NCBI RefSeq assembly: GCF_047238125.1
Contig: NZ_JBDFMH010000001.1
Coordinates: 992,001 to 1,056,000 of the forward strand
Reading direction: 5' to 3'
From: JBDFMH01 sp047238125
Lineage (GTDB): Bacteria > Pseudomonadota > Alphaproteobacteria > Sphingomonadales > Sphingomonadaceae
DNA: 64,000 nt
Part shown: positions 54,601-64,000 of the stretch, one piece after another
Layout of the letters: each line of letters begins with the position of its first letter
Position numbering within the stretch: the stretch's first letter is position 1
Notes under the pieces: generated by a model
Database searches by the model: none
What the model saw: only the letters and a program-made list of their open reading frames with translations
Told to the model about the DNA's origin: nothing
Translations under genes and position numbers: made by a program

Positions 54601-55037
54601 TGTTCGCGGCCGAAGGCGTGCTGAGCAGTGCGCAGGCCAATGCACTGAAGGATGGCCGCCGCGCGCGCGTAGCCGGCGTGGTGCTGGTCCGCCAGCGGCC
54701 GGGCAACGGCAAGGCGATCTTCGTCACGCTGGAAGACGAGACCGGCATCACCAACGTCATCATGTGGGCGCGCACCTTCGAGACGTTCCGTGCGGAGGTG
54801 ATGGGATCACGGCTGATGCTGGTCGAAGGGCAGATCCAGAAGAGCCCGGAAGGCGTGATCCATCTGATGGTCGATCGGGTGATCGATCGGTCGGCCGAGC
54901 TGTCGCGCCTGTCCGACGATCGCATCGCCGAAGTGCCGCTGTGCCGCGCCGATATCGGCCTCAATCCCCAGCCCCCGCCCCGCGGCTGGCACCCGCGCGA
55001 CGTCCGCGTGCTGCCGAAATCACGCGATTTTCATTGA
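51669..55037 (+). CDS. dnaE2: Error-prone DNA polymerase DnaE2
   Basis: 1122-residue C-family polymerase, the catalytic part of the SOS mutasome. An N-terminal PHP domain begins [18 protein letters not shown]. The palm follows, with catalytic aspartates in [16 protein letters not shown] (near residue 420) and the downstream [22 protein letters not shown] and [17 protein letters not shown] motifs. A C-terminal OB-fold region carries [21 protein letters not shown]. Shorter than replicative DnaE1, as expected. Translationally coupled to imuB. Confidence 0.96.
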   Translation: [1122 protein letters not shown]

Positions 55038-55068
55038 AGGCGTCGGTCCCGTTTCCGCAAAGGTCAGA

Positions 55069-55314
55069 CTAATCGTCGCGCCATTCGCGTTCCTGCTTGC
55101 GGCGGCGCTTCTCTTCGCGGCGGCGTTCCTTCGCCTCCCGCGCTTCCTGCTTGCGCAGCTTGCGGCCGCGGTTGCGATCGGCTTCGTCCTGGCTGGTCGT
55201 CGCCCAGTCCACGCCCTGGCCGACCGCACGCACCGGAAGCGTGACGACATCGACCGCGGTCGATACGCATCCCGACAGCAGTCCCGCCGCCACCATGGCC
55301 AAGATGATACGCAT
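55069..55314 (-). CDS. Small charged lipoprotein
   Basis: 81 residues with a lipoprotein signal (MRIILAMVAAGLLSGC; lipid cysteine at residue 16). A short linker follows, then a highly charged Arg/Lys/Glu C-terminal half from about residue 45 that should form a helix. Small lipoproteins of this build occur widely in Sphingomonadales. No function known. It follows modB by 49 nt on the same strand, in the place where modC would be expected. Confidence 0.7.
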   Translation of the reverse strand: MRIILAMVAAGLLSGCVSTAVDVVTLPVRAVGQGVDWATTSQDEADRNRGRKLRKQEAREAKERRREEKRRRKQEREWRDD

Positions 55315-55363
55315 TCGCCCTACTCCGCAACCCGCGCCACCGTCGCGATGATCGCAGCTGCCG

Positions 55364-56041
55364 TCAACGCCGTTGGCGCCGTGCGATCAGATCGGATGCG
55401 ATCAGTGCCGCCAGTGACAGGATGACCGACAGGATCGACAGCGTCACCACCATCGTCTCGCCGCCCGGCCGCTGCAGCGCGGCGTGGATCGCCAGCGGCA
55501 GCGTCTCGGTCGATCCCGGCACGCTGGCCACGAAGGTAATTGTCGCCCCGAATTCGCCCAGCGCGCGTGCGAACGACAGCACTGCCGCCGCAATCAGCCC
55601 CGGCATGCTCAATGGCAGCGTGATCCGTAGTATACGTTGCAGCCGTGATGCGCCCAGCAACCGCGCGCTTTCATCCACCTCGACATCGATCGCCTCGATC
55701 GCCAGCCGGATCGCGCGCACCGCCAGCGGCAGTGCCATCACCGCCGCCGCGATCGCAGCCCCGATCCAGGAAAAGACCAGCGGCGGCGCGCCGATCGCTG
55801 CCAGCAGCGCCCCGCCCGGCCCGGCCGGGGCGAACAGCAGCAACAGCAACCAACCCACCACCACCGGCGGCACCACCAGCGGCAGATGCACCAGCGCATC
55901 GACGATCAGCTTGCCCGGAAAGCGATGCCGCGCCAGCGCATAACCGATCCCCCAGGCTATCGGCAGCAGCAGCAGCGTCGCGGCCAGCGCCACCTTCAGG
56001 CTCAAGGCGACGATGCCCCATTCGACAGCGGTCAGCAGCAT
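55364..56041 (-). CDS. modB: Molybdate ABC transporter permease
   Basis: 225-residue inner-membrane permease with five or six hydrophobic helices. The ABC-permease EAA loop lies near residues 130-160 (VDESARLLGASRLQRILRIT, then LPLSMPGLIAA) and is followed by ARALGEFGATITFVAS, the typical ModB motif. Start ATG shares its A with the modA stop (TGATG at 56039-56043), so the two are coupled. No ATPase gene follows, unlike the usual modABC order. Confidence 0.93.
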   Translation of the reverse strand: MLLTAVEWGIVALSLKVALAATLLLLPIAWGIGYALARHRFPGKLIVDALVHLPLVVPPVVVGWLLLLLFAPAGPGGALLAAIGAPPLVFSWIGAAIAAAVMALPLAVRAIRLAIEAIDVEVDESARLLGASRLQRILRITLPLSMPGLIAAAVLSFARALGEFGATITFVASVPGSTETLPLAIHAALQRPGGETMVVTLSILSVILSLAALIASDLIARRQRR

Positions 56042-56784
56042 CAGCGCGGTGGCAGGAAGCCGGCGCGGATGAAATGGCGCTGCCCCGCCGCCGACCGCAG
56101 CCAAGCGCCGAACGCCGCCCCTTGCCGGTTCCGCGCGGCGACCGGCACCGCCATCACATAACGGATCGGTGGGTGCAGCGCGCCGGGCACGACGCCTGCC
56201 ACCCGAACGCCGGGCTCGACCCGGGCGTCGGTCGCATAGACGATGCCTGCCGCTGCGGTGCCCCGCGCGACCTGCAGCAGGGCGGCGCGCACATTCTCCG
56301 CCCCCGCCACGCGCGGCGCGATCGCCGTCCACACGCCCGCCTTTTCCAGCGCCGCCTTCGCATAGCGCCCGGCGGGCACCGAGGCCGGATCGGCGAGCGC
56401 CAGCCGCCCGCCGCCGAGCCGCGCCGGCAGATCACGCAGCCGCCCGATCGGCCGCGGATCGGTGGCGGGGACGACCAGCACCAGCCGGTTCGCCAGCAGC
56501 ACGGCCCGGCTGCCACGCCGCAACAGACCCTTGGCCAGCAGCGTATCGGCCCACGCCTCGTCCGCCGACAGGAACAAGTCGGCCGGCGATCCGGCCTCGA
56601 TCTGGCGAGCGAGCGCAGGCGTGCCGGCAAAGGCGATGCGGGGGCGTTCGTGCCCCGCCGCCGCCCAGGCGTCCGCCGCGGCGTCGAGCGACTCCTGCAG
56701 GCTGGCCGCCGCCAGCACGATCGGCGGCGCCGCCACCGCCGGCGCGACGGCAAACAGCATCGCCAGGGCAATCAGAATGCGCAT
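56041..56784 (-). CDS. modA: Molybdate-binding periplasmic protein
   Basis: 247-residue substrate-binding protein with a signal peptide (MRILIALAMLFAVAPAVAA). Motifs of ModA: LAAASLQESLDAAADAW, PRIAFAGTPALARQIEAGSPADLFLSAD and PASVPAGRYAKAALE. C-terminal FGAWLRSAAGQRHFIRAGF closes the second lobe. ATG at 56784 has a GGAG site 7 nt upstream. A palindrome resembling a ModE (Mo-box) operator lies about 14 nt ahead of it. Confidence 0.94.
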   Translation of the reverse strand: MRILIALAMLFAVAPAVAAPPIVLAAASLQESLDAAADAWAAAGHERPRIAFAGTPALARQIEAGSPADLFLSADEAWADTLLAKGLLRRGSRAVLLANRLVLVVPATDPRPIGRLRDLPARLGGGRLALADPASVPAGRYAKAALEKAGVWTAIAPRVAGAENVRAALLQVARGTAAAGIVYATDARVEPGVRVAGVVPGALHPPIRYVMAVPVAARNRQGAAFGAWLRSAAGQRHFIRAGFLPPR

Positions 56785-56797
56785 CGCGGACTCCACA

Positions 56798-56818
56798 CGT
56801 GATATCCGGCGATATACG
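56798..56818. promoter_or_regulatory. Candidate ModE operator (Mo-box)
   Basis: CGTGATAT-CCGGCG-ATATACG, an imperfect palindrome with ATAT half-site cores separated by 6 nt, close to the known ModE pattern of CG-TATAT arms around a short spacer. It lies between the modE stop and the modA start, where ModE repression of molybdate uptake would act. Confidence 0.45.
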
Positions 56819-56847
56819 ACGGCTTCAGCTCGCGCCAGTGGGCCGGA

Positions 56848-57203
56848 TCAGGCTGCGATATGACGCCCGAGCGCCAGCAGATCGGATCGTGCAGCGACGG
56901 CTTCGAGCTCGGCTTCGAGCCGGCGATAGCGGTCGAGCACGTCGCGGCCCAAAGCGGAAAGTCGCGCGCCGCCCCCGCGGCTGCCGCCCGCCGCGGTCTC
57001 CACCAGCGGCGCAGGCCATGCCCGGTTCATGGCATCGACCAGCAACCAGGCCCGGCGATAACTCATGCCCATGGCGCGGGCACCGGCCGAAATCGATCCA
57101 TGCGCGACGATCGCCTCGAGCAGCGCCGCCTTGCCCGGACCGATCGCGATCTCGCCGCCCAGATGCACGCGCAGCCGCAGCGACGCGTGCGGTTCCTGCT
57201 GCG

Positions 57204-57222
<19 letters not shown>
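56848..57222 (-). CDS. modE: ModE-type molybdate-responsive regulator (HTH domain only)
   Basis: 124-residue winged helix-turn-helix protein of the ModE N-terminal type. LRVHLGGEIAIGPGKAALLEAI, HGSISAGARAMGMSYRRAWLLV (recognition region) and GGSRGGGARLSALGRDVLDRY are the family signatures. It ends before any Mop/TOBE molybdate-binding domain, so it may sense molybdate indirectly or not at all. The start is uncertain; a TTG at 57222 within the secA end is preferred (MSRPDLTQQEPHASLRLR), overlapping secA by 19 nt. It lies just ahead of modA-modB. Confidence 0.82.
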
Positions 57223-59936
<2,714 letters not shown>

Positions 59937-60005
59937 GGACGTTCCTTGGATAAGCGCAGGTGCGCGCGCCCGAAGGCACGCCCGGAATGATCGTGCGCGA
60001 GATAG

Positions 60006-60022
60006 GTGCCCGTCGCGGGCAC
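60006..60022 (-). terminator. Hairpin upstream of secA
   Basis: Perfect 7-bp stem GTGCCCG/CGGGCAC with a 3-nt loop, 13 nt after the stop of the TonB-C-like gene and 70 nt before secA on the same strand. It may end the upstream transcript. No T-run, so the call is weak. Confidence 0.3.
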
Positions 60023-60035
60023 GTCAATTCGCGGG

Positions 60036-60659
60036 CTAGCGCCGGGCCTTCTGGGCGGGCGTGTCACCGGTCTTGGCAAGAGACACGGTGAAGATAAGCG
60101 ACTCGCCAATAATGCTTGGGTCGATCGGCATTGGCGATCGCCCGGCTGCGAGCATTGCAGGGCAGACGTCGGACGCTGAGCCGGGGAGGCCTGAGTAGGC
60201 TTGCACAGTGCAATCTTTCATCTTCAAGTCTTCACCGACCGTGAACTGGATGCTCACTGAAAACGGCCGTGAGAGTCTATCAGGAAGAAAAGGTTGCTCG
60301 TCGGAGTTGGCTGCTTGCGGAATCTCCCATCGCACGCGTCGAGTTGTCGTCGAGCTGACCGCATTGCCCCGCTGATCGCGCGCCGGGCGATAGCGTCCAC
60401 GCGCCTTTAGCAGTTCGCACGCTGTGACATCGAGCACCGCCGAACCGCTCGATCCCAGAATTTCGCACCGGTTCACGCGGCCGTCCGGGTCGATCGTGTA
60501 AGAGACATGGGTGGTACCGGCCTGGCCCTGCTGGATCGCCAGCTTTGGGTAATCCTCGGAGGTGATCCATTCGGCTTGGGGCGTGATCGATTCTGCCGGA
60601 ATCGTGAAACCGGCGGCTTCGCTCGGCGCCATCAACAAGATCGCGATCGGCAATATCAT
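60036..60659 (-). CDS. Secreted TonB-C-terminal-like protein
   Basis: 207-residue protein with a leader (MILPIAILLMAPSEAAG). A TonB-C-like domain runs from about residue 20 to 110: DYPKLAIQQGQAGTTHVSYT, DPDGRVNRCEILGSSGS and DVTACELLKARGRYRPARD. The cysteine pair NRCE/TACE corresponds to NSCE/ETCD in the protein at 30521-31093, so the two are paralogues. The C-terminal half has another Cys pair (KDCTVQ, DVCPAM). No membrane anchor or Pro-rich linker. Divergent from argJ with a 93-nt gap. Function unknown. Confidence 0.72.
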   Translation of the reverse strand: MILPIAILLMAPSEAAGFTIPAESITPQAEWITSEDYPKLAIQQGQAGTTHVSYTIDPDGRVNRCEILGSSGSAVLDVTACELLKARGRYRPARDQRGNAVSSTTTRRVRWEIPQAANSDEQPFLPDRLSRPFSVSIQFTVGEDLKMKDCTVQAYSGLPGSASDVCPAMLAAGRSPMPIDPSIIGESLIFTVSLAKTGDTPAQKARR

Positions 60660-60752
60660 TTTCCGCCCCCCTGCCCGGATCGAATGCTGGCGAAGCACCC
60701 GGGCCGGATCAAGCGAGATGTTACGGGCTTCATAAGCAGAGAGCGAACCCCT

Positions 60753-61985
60753 ATGCCCCGCGCCATGACCCGCTCTCCCCTCGCCACACCCTTTCCCGCC
60801 CTGCCCGCCATCGCCGGCGTTCGTGCCGCGGTCGCGCGTGCGCGCTACAAGACATGGGACCGGTGCGATCTGACCTATGTCGCTCTCGAGGAAGGGACCG
60901 CCGTCGCCGGCGTTACGACGCAGAGCCGCTGCCCTTCGCCGGAGGTGGAATGGTGCCGGGCCGCATTGCCGCTGGGCCGGGCGCGTGCGCTGGTCGTCAA
61001 CGCCGGCAACTCCAACGCCTTTACCGGCCATCGCGGACGGTCCGCTGTGGAGGCGATCGCCGCCCGCGTCGCCACCGCGACTGGTTGCCAGCCATCGGAT
61101 ATCTTCGTCGCATCGACCGGTGTGATCGGGGTGCCGCTGCCGATCGACCGGGCCGAGGCCGGGATCGACGCCGCGCTGGTCGCTCCTGCCGCCGGTTGGG
61201 AGGACGTGGCGAACGCGATCGCCACCACCGACACCTTTCCCAAAGGCGCGGTCACTCGCGTGGTGATCGGCGGCAGCACCGTCACGCTGGTCGGCGTGAT
61301 CAAGGGATCGGGGATGATCGCGCCGGACATGGCGACGATGCTGGGCTTCATCTTCACCGATGCCGCGGTCGAGCCCGCCTTCCTGCAGACGATGCTGGAG
61401 GCCGCCAATCGCGCCACTTTCTCCTGCATAACGGTCGATGGCGATACTTCGACTTCGGACACCGTGCTCGCTTTCGCCACCGGCCGTGCCGGCCATGCGC
61501 CGCTGACCGGCTTCGATAACGCCGGGGCCGATGCCTTCCAGGCAGCGCTCACCGATCTCTGTCGGCAGCTGGCGCATCTGGTCGTGCGCGACGGCGAAGG
61601 CGCGTCGAAATTCATCCGGATCGACGTGGAAGGCGCGGAAAGCGATGCCAGCGCGCGGCGGATCGGCCTGTCGATCGCCAACTCGCCGCTCGTGAAGACT
61701 GCGATCGCCGGCGAGGATGCGAACTGGGGCCGGGTGGTGATGGCCGTCGGCAAGGCCGGCGAGCCCGCGGACCGCGATCGGCTGGCGATCCGCTTCGGCA
61801 ACACGATCGTCGCGCGTGATGGGCTGGCGGTTGCGGATTATGACGAAACCCCGGTTGCCGCCCACCTGAAGGGCAGCGAGATCGAAATTGGCGTTTCGCT
61901 CGGCATCGGCGAGGGCAGCGCGACTGTCTGGACGTGCGACCTCACCCACGGCTACATCTCGATCAACGCCGACTATCGCAGCTGA
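60753..61985 (+). CDS. argJ: Glutamate N-acetyltransferase/amino-acid acetyltransferase ArgJ
   Basis: Bifunctional arginine-pathway enzyme that recycles acetyl groups from N-acetylornithine and can also acetylate glutamate. 410 residues. The autocleavage site is in IKGSGMIAPDMATMLGF, where the threonine of MATML becomes the N-terminal nucleophile of the beta chain. VVNAGNSNAFTGHRG is the conserved oxyanion-region motif. The start at 60753 (MPRAMTRSPLA) has a weak GAGAG site; an ATG four codons later is an alternative. Confidence 0.96.
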   Translation: MPRAMTRSPLATPFPALPAIAGVRAAVARARYKTWDRCDLTYVALEEGTAVAGVTTQSRCPSPEVEWCRAALPLGRARALVVNAGNSNAFTGHRGRSAVEAIAARVATATGCQPSDIFVASTGVIGVPLPIDRAEAGIDAALVAPAAGWEDVANAIATTDTFPKGAVTRVVIGGSTVTLVGVIKGSGMIAPDMATMLGFIFTDAAVEPAFLQTMLEAANRATFSCITVDGDTSTSDTVLAFATGRAGHAPLTGFDNAGADAFQAALTDLCRQLAHLVVRDGEGASKFIRIDVEGAESDASARRIGLSIANSPLVKTAIAGEDANWGRVVMAVGKAGEPADRDRLAIRFGNTIVARDGLAVADYDETPVAAHLKGSEIEIGVSLGIGEGSATVWTCDLTHGYISINADYRS

Positions 61986-62022
61986 TCGGCGCGGGAGAGG
62001 CCACACCGACCGGAGACCGCGC

Positions 62023-62784
62023 TTGGCCCAGACCCTGAAGGAACGGCTCGTCCGCAAGCTGAGCCCGCACCTGAAATCGCGGATCCGCGCACGCCTGCAT
62101 CAGTTCGGCCTGCTCACCCCGCGCCGCGCGGAGCGGCTGATCCTGTCCGCCGTGGCGCTGGATGGCGCGCGCACCTTCCTGCAGATCGGCGTCAACGACG
62201 GCCAATATGCCGATCCGCTGAACCTGGCGGTCCATCGCGGCTACCTGACCGGCGCGCTGGTGGAGCCCCAGCCGGTCTTCTTCCGAGCAATGCAGCAAAC
62301 CTATCGCGGCATCGCAGGCATGGACTATATCAACAAGGCGATCTCGGATCAGGCGGGCACGCTGCCCTTCTATGCGTTCGATCCGGCCGATCCCGTCATT
62401 CCCGCCTGGGCGCACGGATCGGCCAGCCTCGACCGCGCGCAGCTGATGCGGTTCGCCGATCGCATTCCCGATGTTGATCGTCGGATCGTCGAGATCCCGG
62501 TCGAGCTTGTCACGGTCGATCAACTGCTGCGCGAGACCCGCCATGCCAACCCGGACATCCTGGTGGTGGATGCCGAGGGCCACGACGCCCGCATCCTGCG
62601 CCAGTTCGACCTGACCACGTTTCGGCCGAAGCTGATCCTCTACGAGGAGGAATCGATGTCGCCGGACGATGCATCAGACATCCGCAAGCGCTTCACCGAC
62701 GCCGGCTACGAGCTTCGGGCGATGGGTCAGGACAGCGCCGCGATCCGCGGCGACACGCAGCTCGCGAAAGCGCCGGCCCCCTGA
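62023..62784 (+). CDS. FkbM-family methyltransferase
   Basis: 253-residue SAM-dependent methyltransferase of the FkbM group, often acting on sugars or glycolipids. The SAM-binding region is FLQIGVNDGQYADPLN (near residue 48), with VEPQPVFFRAMQQTYRG after it. The FkbM motif VTVDQLL...NPDILVVDAEGHDARILRQF follows near residues 160-195. The start is a TTG at 62023 with GGAGA 8 nt upstream; no ATG is near. It follows argJ by 37 nt and may share its transcript. The acceptor is unknown; surface glycans are possible. Confidence 0.83.
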   Translation: MAQTLKERLVRKLSPHLKSRIRARLHQFGLLTPRRAERLILSAVALDGARTFLQIGVNDGQYADPLNLAVHRGYLTGALVEPQPVFFRAMQQTYRGIAGMDYINKAISDQAGTLPFYAFDPADPVIPAWAHGSASLDRAQLMRFADRIPDVDRRIVEIPVELVTVDQLLRETRHANPDILVVDAEGHDARILRQFDLTTFRPKLILYEEESMSPDDASDIRKRFTDAGYELRAMGQDSAAIRGDTQLAKAPAP

Positions 62785-62815
62785 TCCAGGTGCCGGCGCC
62801 CTGGGCTTGGATGCC

Positions 62816-63136
62816 TTAGAGGGCGCCTTCCAGCCACCCCTTGAGCTGGCTCTTCGGTGCTGCGCCGACCTTGGTCTCGACCGGCGCGCCATCCTTGAAC
62901 AGGATCATCGTCGGAATGCCGCGCACGCCATATTTGGCGGGCGAATCCGGGTTCTCGTCGATGTTCAGCTTGGCGATCGTCACCTTTTCGCCAAGCTCGT
63001 CCGAAAGCTCTTCCAGCGCCGGGCCGATCATCTTGCACGGCCCGCACCATTCGGCCCAGAAATCGACCAGGACCGGGCCGGAAGCGGACAGCACATCGCT
63101 CTGGAACGAGCCGTCGGTGATCGTCTTGGTGGCCAT
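62816..63136 (-). CDS. trxA: Thioredoxin
   Basis: 106-residue thioredoxin with active site FWAEWCGPCKM (Cys31 and Cys34) and the cis-proline in VRGIPTMILFKDG. Start ATG at 63136 has an AAAGGAG site upstream. It follows addA by 52 nt on the same strand, an order found in other alphaproteobacteria. It should be reduced by the trxB product encoded at 29485-30450. Confidence 0.97.
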   Translation of the reverse strand: MATKTITDGSFQSDVLSASGPVLVDFWAEWCGPCKMIGPALEELSDELGEKVTIAKLNIDENPDSPAKYGVRGIPTMILFKDGAPVETKVGAAPKSQLKGWLEGAL

Positions 63137-63188
63137 GGTCGAAACTCCTTTGGGTTGACTGTGGATGTAGGGTGGCGCTCGGTCGGGC

Positions 63189-64000
63189 TCAACGGTCGCC
63201 CGACAGCATTTGCTCCTGCCGGGCCAAGCCGGGCTTGTGGCGCGGGTGCAAGTCGTCGGGCAACGGCAACAGCACGGGACCGGCCGTATAGAGCAAGGCT
63301 GCCTCGATCCGCCGATCGGGAAAGATCGACGCGAGCGCGGCGACATAGGCTGCCATTTGGTCCAGATGATGCGCTGGCACGGCATCGATCGTGGCCGGCA
63401 CCCGCCGCCCGGTCTTGAAATCGACGATCAGCACGCGATCCTCGCGCACCAGCAGCCGATCGACCGTACCGGCGATCACGTCGCCCGCGACGACCGCTGC
63501 GATCGGCGCTTCGGCCAGGGCATCGGAAGCGAACACATCGGCGAAGCGGGCATCCGCGATCACCGTCAGCGCGTCTGCGATCAGCGCTTCCCGCTCCTCC
63601 CGGTCGATCACCCCGGCCGATTGTTCCAGCCAGCGCAGCCCGGCCGCCGTCCGATCGACCGGGGCAAGCGCGGGCAACCGTTCGAACAGCGCATGCAGCA
63701 GTGTCCCGCGCCGCGCCGCCGCGCGCATCGCCGGGCTCGGCGGCGGATCCGCAACTGCATCGACGCCGATCGCCGATGGGGCGAGCGGACGCGGCGGGCG
63801 CGCTTCCTGCGGGGCGGCGGCATGCAGCCAAGCGGGCAATGCGGGCTCAGGCGGCGCCAACCTCCGCGCACGCGCCAGCGGCGGCACCGGCTTGCCGCCG
63901 CGATGATGGCGGGCATGGCCCCAGAATTCGTCGGCCGGATCTTCCTCTGCGCCCAAGGCGATCATCGCGGCCTCGATCGCGGCATACCAGCTCGATTGCG
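63189..64000 (-). CDS. addA: AddA helicase-nuclease, C-terminal part (runs off the window)
   Basis: The C-terminal 270 residues of an AddA-type double-strand break repair helicase/exonuclease. Frame is open through the right edge with SSWYAAIEAAMIALGAEED. The nuclease domain is recognisable: RGTLLHALFERLPAL (about 185 residues from the stop), GTVDRLLVREDRVLIVDFKTG with the D-x-K catalytic pair, and HLDQMAAYVAALASIFPDRR. The helicase domains lie outside the window. The AddAB complex resects double-strand ends for RecA loading. Confidence 0.92.
   Translation of the reverse strand, partial: QSSWYAAIEAAMIALGAEEDPADEFWGHARHHRGGKPVPPLARARRLAPPEPALPAWLHAAAPQEARPPRPLAPSAIGVDAVADPPPSPAMRAAARRGTLLHALFERLPALAPVDRTAAGLRWLEQSAGVIDREEREALIADALTVIADARFADVFASDALAEAPIAAVVAGDVIAGTVDRLLVREDRVLIVDFKTGRRVPATIDAVPAHHLDQMAAYVAALASIFPDRRIEAALLYTAGPVLLPLPDDLHPRHKPGLARQEQMLSGDR

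Noticed and set aside
60660..62057. Long minus-strand extension upstream of the TonB-C-like protein, opposite argJ
   Set aside because: The extension lies antisense to argJ and reads as shadow. The true start is ATG 60659 with its own signal peptide.

Overview
The window is GC-rich, densely coded bacterial chromosome. Gene content points to an alphaproteobacterium of the order Sphingomonadales (Sphingomonas or a close relative; inference). The supporting features are a complete exosortase A (XrtA) exopolysaccharide locus, an imuA-imuB-dnaE2 cassette behind an alphaproteobacterial LexA box (GAAC-N7-GAAC), addA followed by trxA, sdhE between recG and mfd, and dispersed palindromes of a type common in sphingomonads. 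Genes are packed in operons with many 4-nt start/stop overlaps (ATGA, GTGA, TTGA). No transposase, integrase, CRISPR array or rRNA gene was seen. One tRNA (Asn, GTT) is present.

Layout. 1-4.1 kb: a minus-strand block of pepA, holC, a DUF6624 gene, ndk and a secreted hypothetical. 4.1-6.7 kb: an accessory islet with a phytanoyl-CoA dioxygenase gene broken by one in-frame stop, small orphan genes, an AT-rich lipoprotein gene coupled to a remnant-like ORF, and at least four copies of one palindromic repeat. 6.75-9.9 kb: an SMP-30/gluconolactonase-like gene, a decayed repeat cluster, rmuC, and a divergent Cys-rich copper-binding four-helix protein. 9.9-12.8 kb: def and recR (minus), fmt and truA (plus). 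12.8-14.0 kb: a threonine synthase.

14-29.5 kb is the XrtA exopolysaccharide locus. The minus arm reads, in transcription order: export lipoprotein, chain-length determinant, tyrosine autokinase, outer-membrane beta-barrel, secretion-type ATPase, polysaccharide deacetylase, FemAB-like protein, glycosyltransferase, exosortase A/EpsI, and asparagine-synthase-like amidotransferase. A divergent plus arm carries a GNAT/FemAB-like acyltransferase, an acyl carrier protein and two exosortase-associated alpha/beta hydrolases. Together they should build, modify and export a surface polysaccharide. No PEP-CTERM sorting substrate is encoded here.

29.5-49.3 kb holds trxB, a TonB-C-like secreted protein, a UvrD/PcrA helicase with its own LexA box, a TPR-Asp/Asn hydroxylase, recG, sdhE, mfd, an EAL protein with a degenerate GGDEF domain, moaA, nadK, a large DUF3857-transglutaminase-TPR protein and tRNA-Asn. 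49.4-55.0 kb is the SOS mutagenesis cassette imuA-imuB-dnaE2. 55-64 kb holds a small lipoprotein, modB-modA-modE (no modC beside them), secA, a second TonB-C-like protein, argJ, an FkbM methyltransferase, trxA and the 3' part of addA, which runs off the right edge.

Repair functions recur across the window (recR, rmuC, uvrD, recG, mfd, imuAB-dnaE2, addA). Two of them show SOS operators a few bases ahead of the start codon.
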